Below are positions 14,066-14,253 of a stretch of 14,253 bases of DNA, piece after piece. The position numbers were made by a program, and so were the translations under genes. Source of the DNA: Promethearchaeia archaeon (GTDB taxonomy: Archaea > Asgardarchaeota > Lokiarchaeia > Sigyniarchaeales > SOKP01); contig JAHQWY010000061.1 in the NCBI GenBank assembly GCA_029856445.1, forward strand, positions 1 through 14,253. The letters run 5' to 3'. A model generated the notes under the pieces. The model did no database searches, was not told the DNA's origin, and saw nothing but the letters and a program-made list of their open reading frames with translations. Each line of letters begins with the position of its first letter. Position 1 is the first letter of the stretch.

Positions 14066-14253
14066 ATTATCATATGTCAGAACTGTGGTACAACAAATAA
14101 CGAAGCAGTGAGTCATACATGCAGAAAATGTGGTGCTTTACTCCCAATCTCTTCCAAGTCTGATAGAAAAAAGACCAAGAAAAAGAAATCCGAAGAAAAA
14201 GCTCAAGAACAACCTTTTAGGGGAAAAATTGAAATATCAATTGAGACTGTTGA
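14066..14253 (+). CDS. Zinc-ribbon protein, 3' end cut off by window, probable AUU start
   Basis: The reading frame runs to the right edge with 62 codons present. Read from ATT (as Met) it begins MIICQNCG, with CxxC at residues 4-7 and 19-22 (CRKCGALLP), a classic N-terminal zinc ribbon. A Lys/Glu/Ser-rich linker follows (about 28-47), then IEISIE, the start of an unknown next region. No ATG, GTG or TTG lies in frame between the upstream stop (14006-14008) and the first cysteine; the first downstream one, GTG at 14108, would remove the first CxxC. A strong ribosome site precedes the ATT. The full function cannot be told from the fragment. Confidence 0.7.
   Translation, partial: MIICQNCGTTNNEAVSHTCRKCGALLPISSKSDRKKTKKKKSEEKAQEQPFRGKIEISIETV

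Noticed and set aside
1..14253. tRNA, rRNA, CRISPR array, insertion sequence or prophage
   Set aside because: No GC-rich structured segment, regularly spaced repeat, transposase or phage gene could be found in the window.

Overview
The window is AT-rich (roughly 70% A+T by eye), with archaeal TATA-type promoters, very short 5' leaders and some GGTGA/GGAG ribosome sites. The gene set points to an Asgard archaeon, most likely Lokiarchaeia-like. It holds a TATA-binding protein, an archaeosortase, an MtrH-type methyltransferase without the rest of the Mtr complex, and two Arf/Rag-like GTPases carrying longin/roadblock-like modules. The assignment rests on gene content and style, not on a marker-gene tree.

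Left part (1-4113, all on the minus strand): a phosphoenolpyruvate synthase cut off by the window edge, a macrodomain protein, a YkgJ-type cysteine-cluster protein, and a divergent TATA-binding protein. An identical 13-base TATA-like element lies upstream of both the cysteine-cluster gene and the TBP gene. A 314-base divergent intergenic region follows.

Middle part (4428-8025): a plus-strand pair of a two-helix membrane protein and an overlapping archaeosortase, then a stand-alone MtrH homologue. The MtrH gene converges on a minus-strand gene for a 501-residue GTPase that has extra domains on both sides of its G domain.

Right part (8164-14253, all plus strand): an AIR-synthase-related (PurM-like) protein preceded by an imperfect tandem repeat, followed by a threonine cluster: double-ACT protein, homoserine dehydrogenase, SLOG/LOG-family protein and threonine synthase. 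No recognisable homoserine kinase is present. A second Arf/Rag-like GTPase with a TTG start follows. The window ends in a truncated zinc-ribbon gene that seems to use a non-canonical AUU start.

The clearest functional unit is ACT-hom-SLOG-thrC for threonine synthesis. The two GTPases look like members of one Asgard family, and their trailing modules suggest self-contained or dimerising small-GTPase switches. No tRNA, rRNA, CRISPR array, insertion sequence or prophage was seen.
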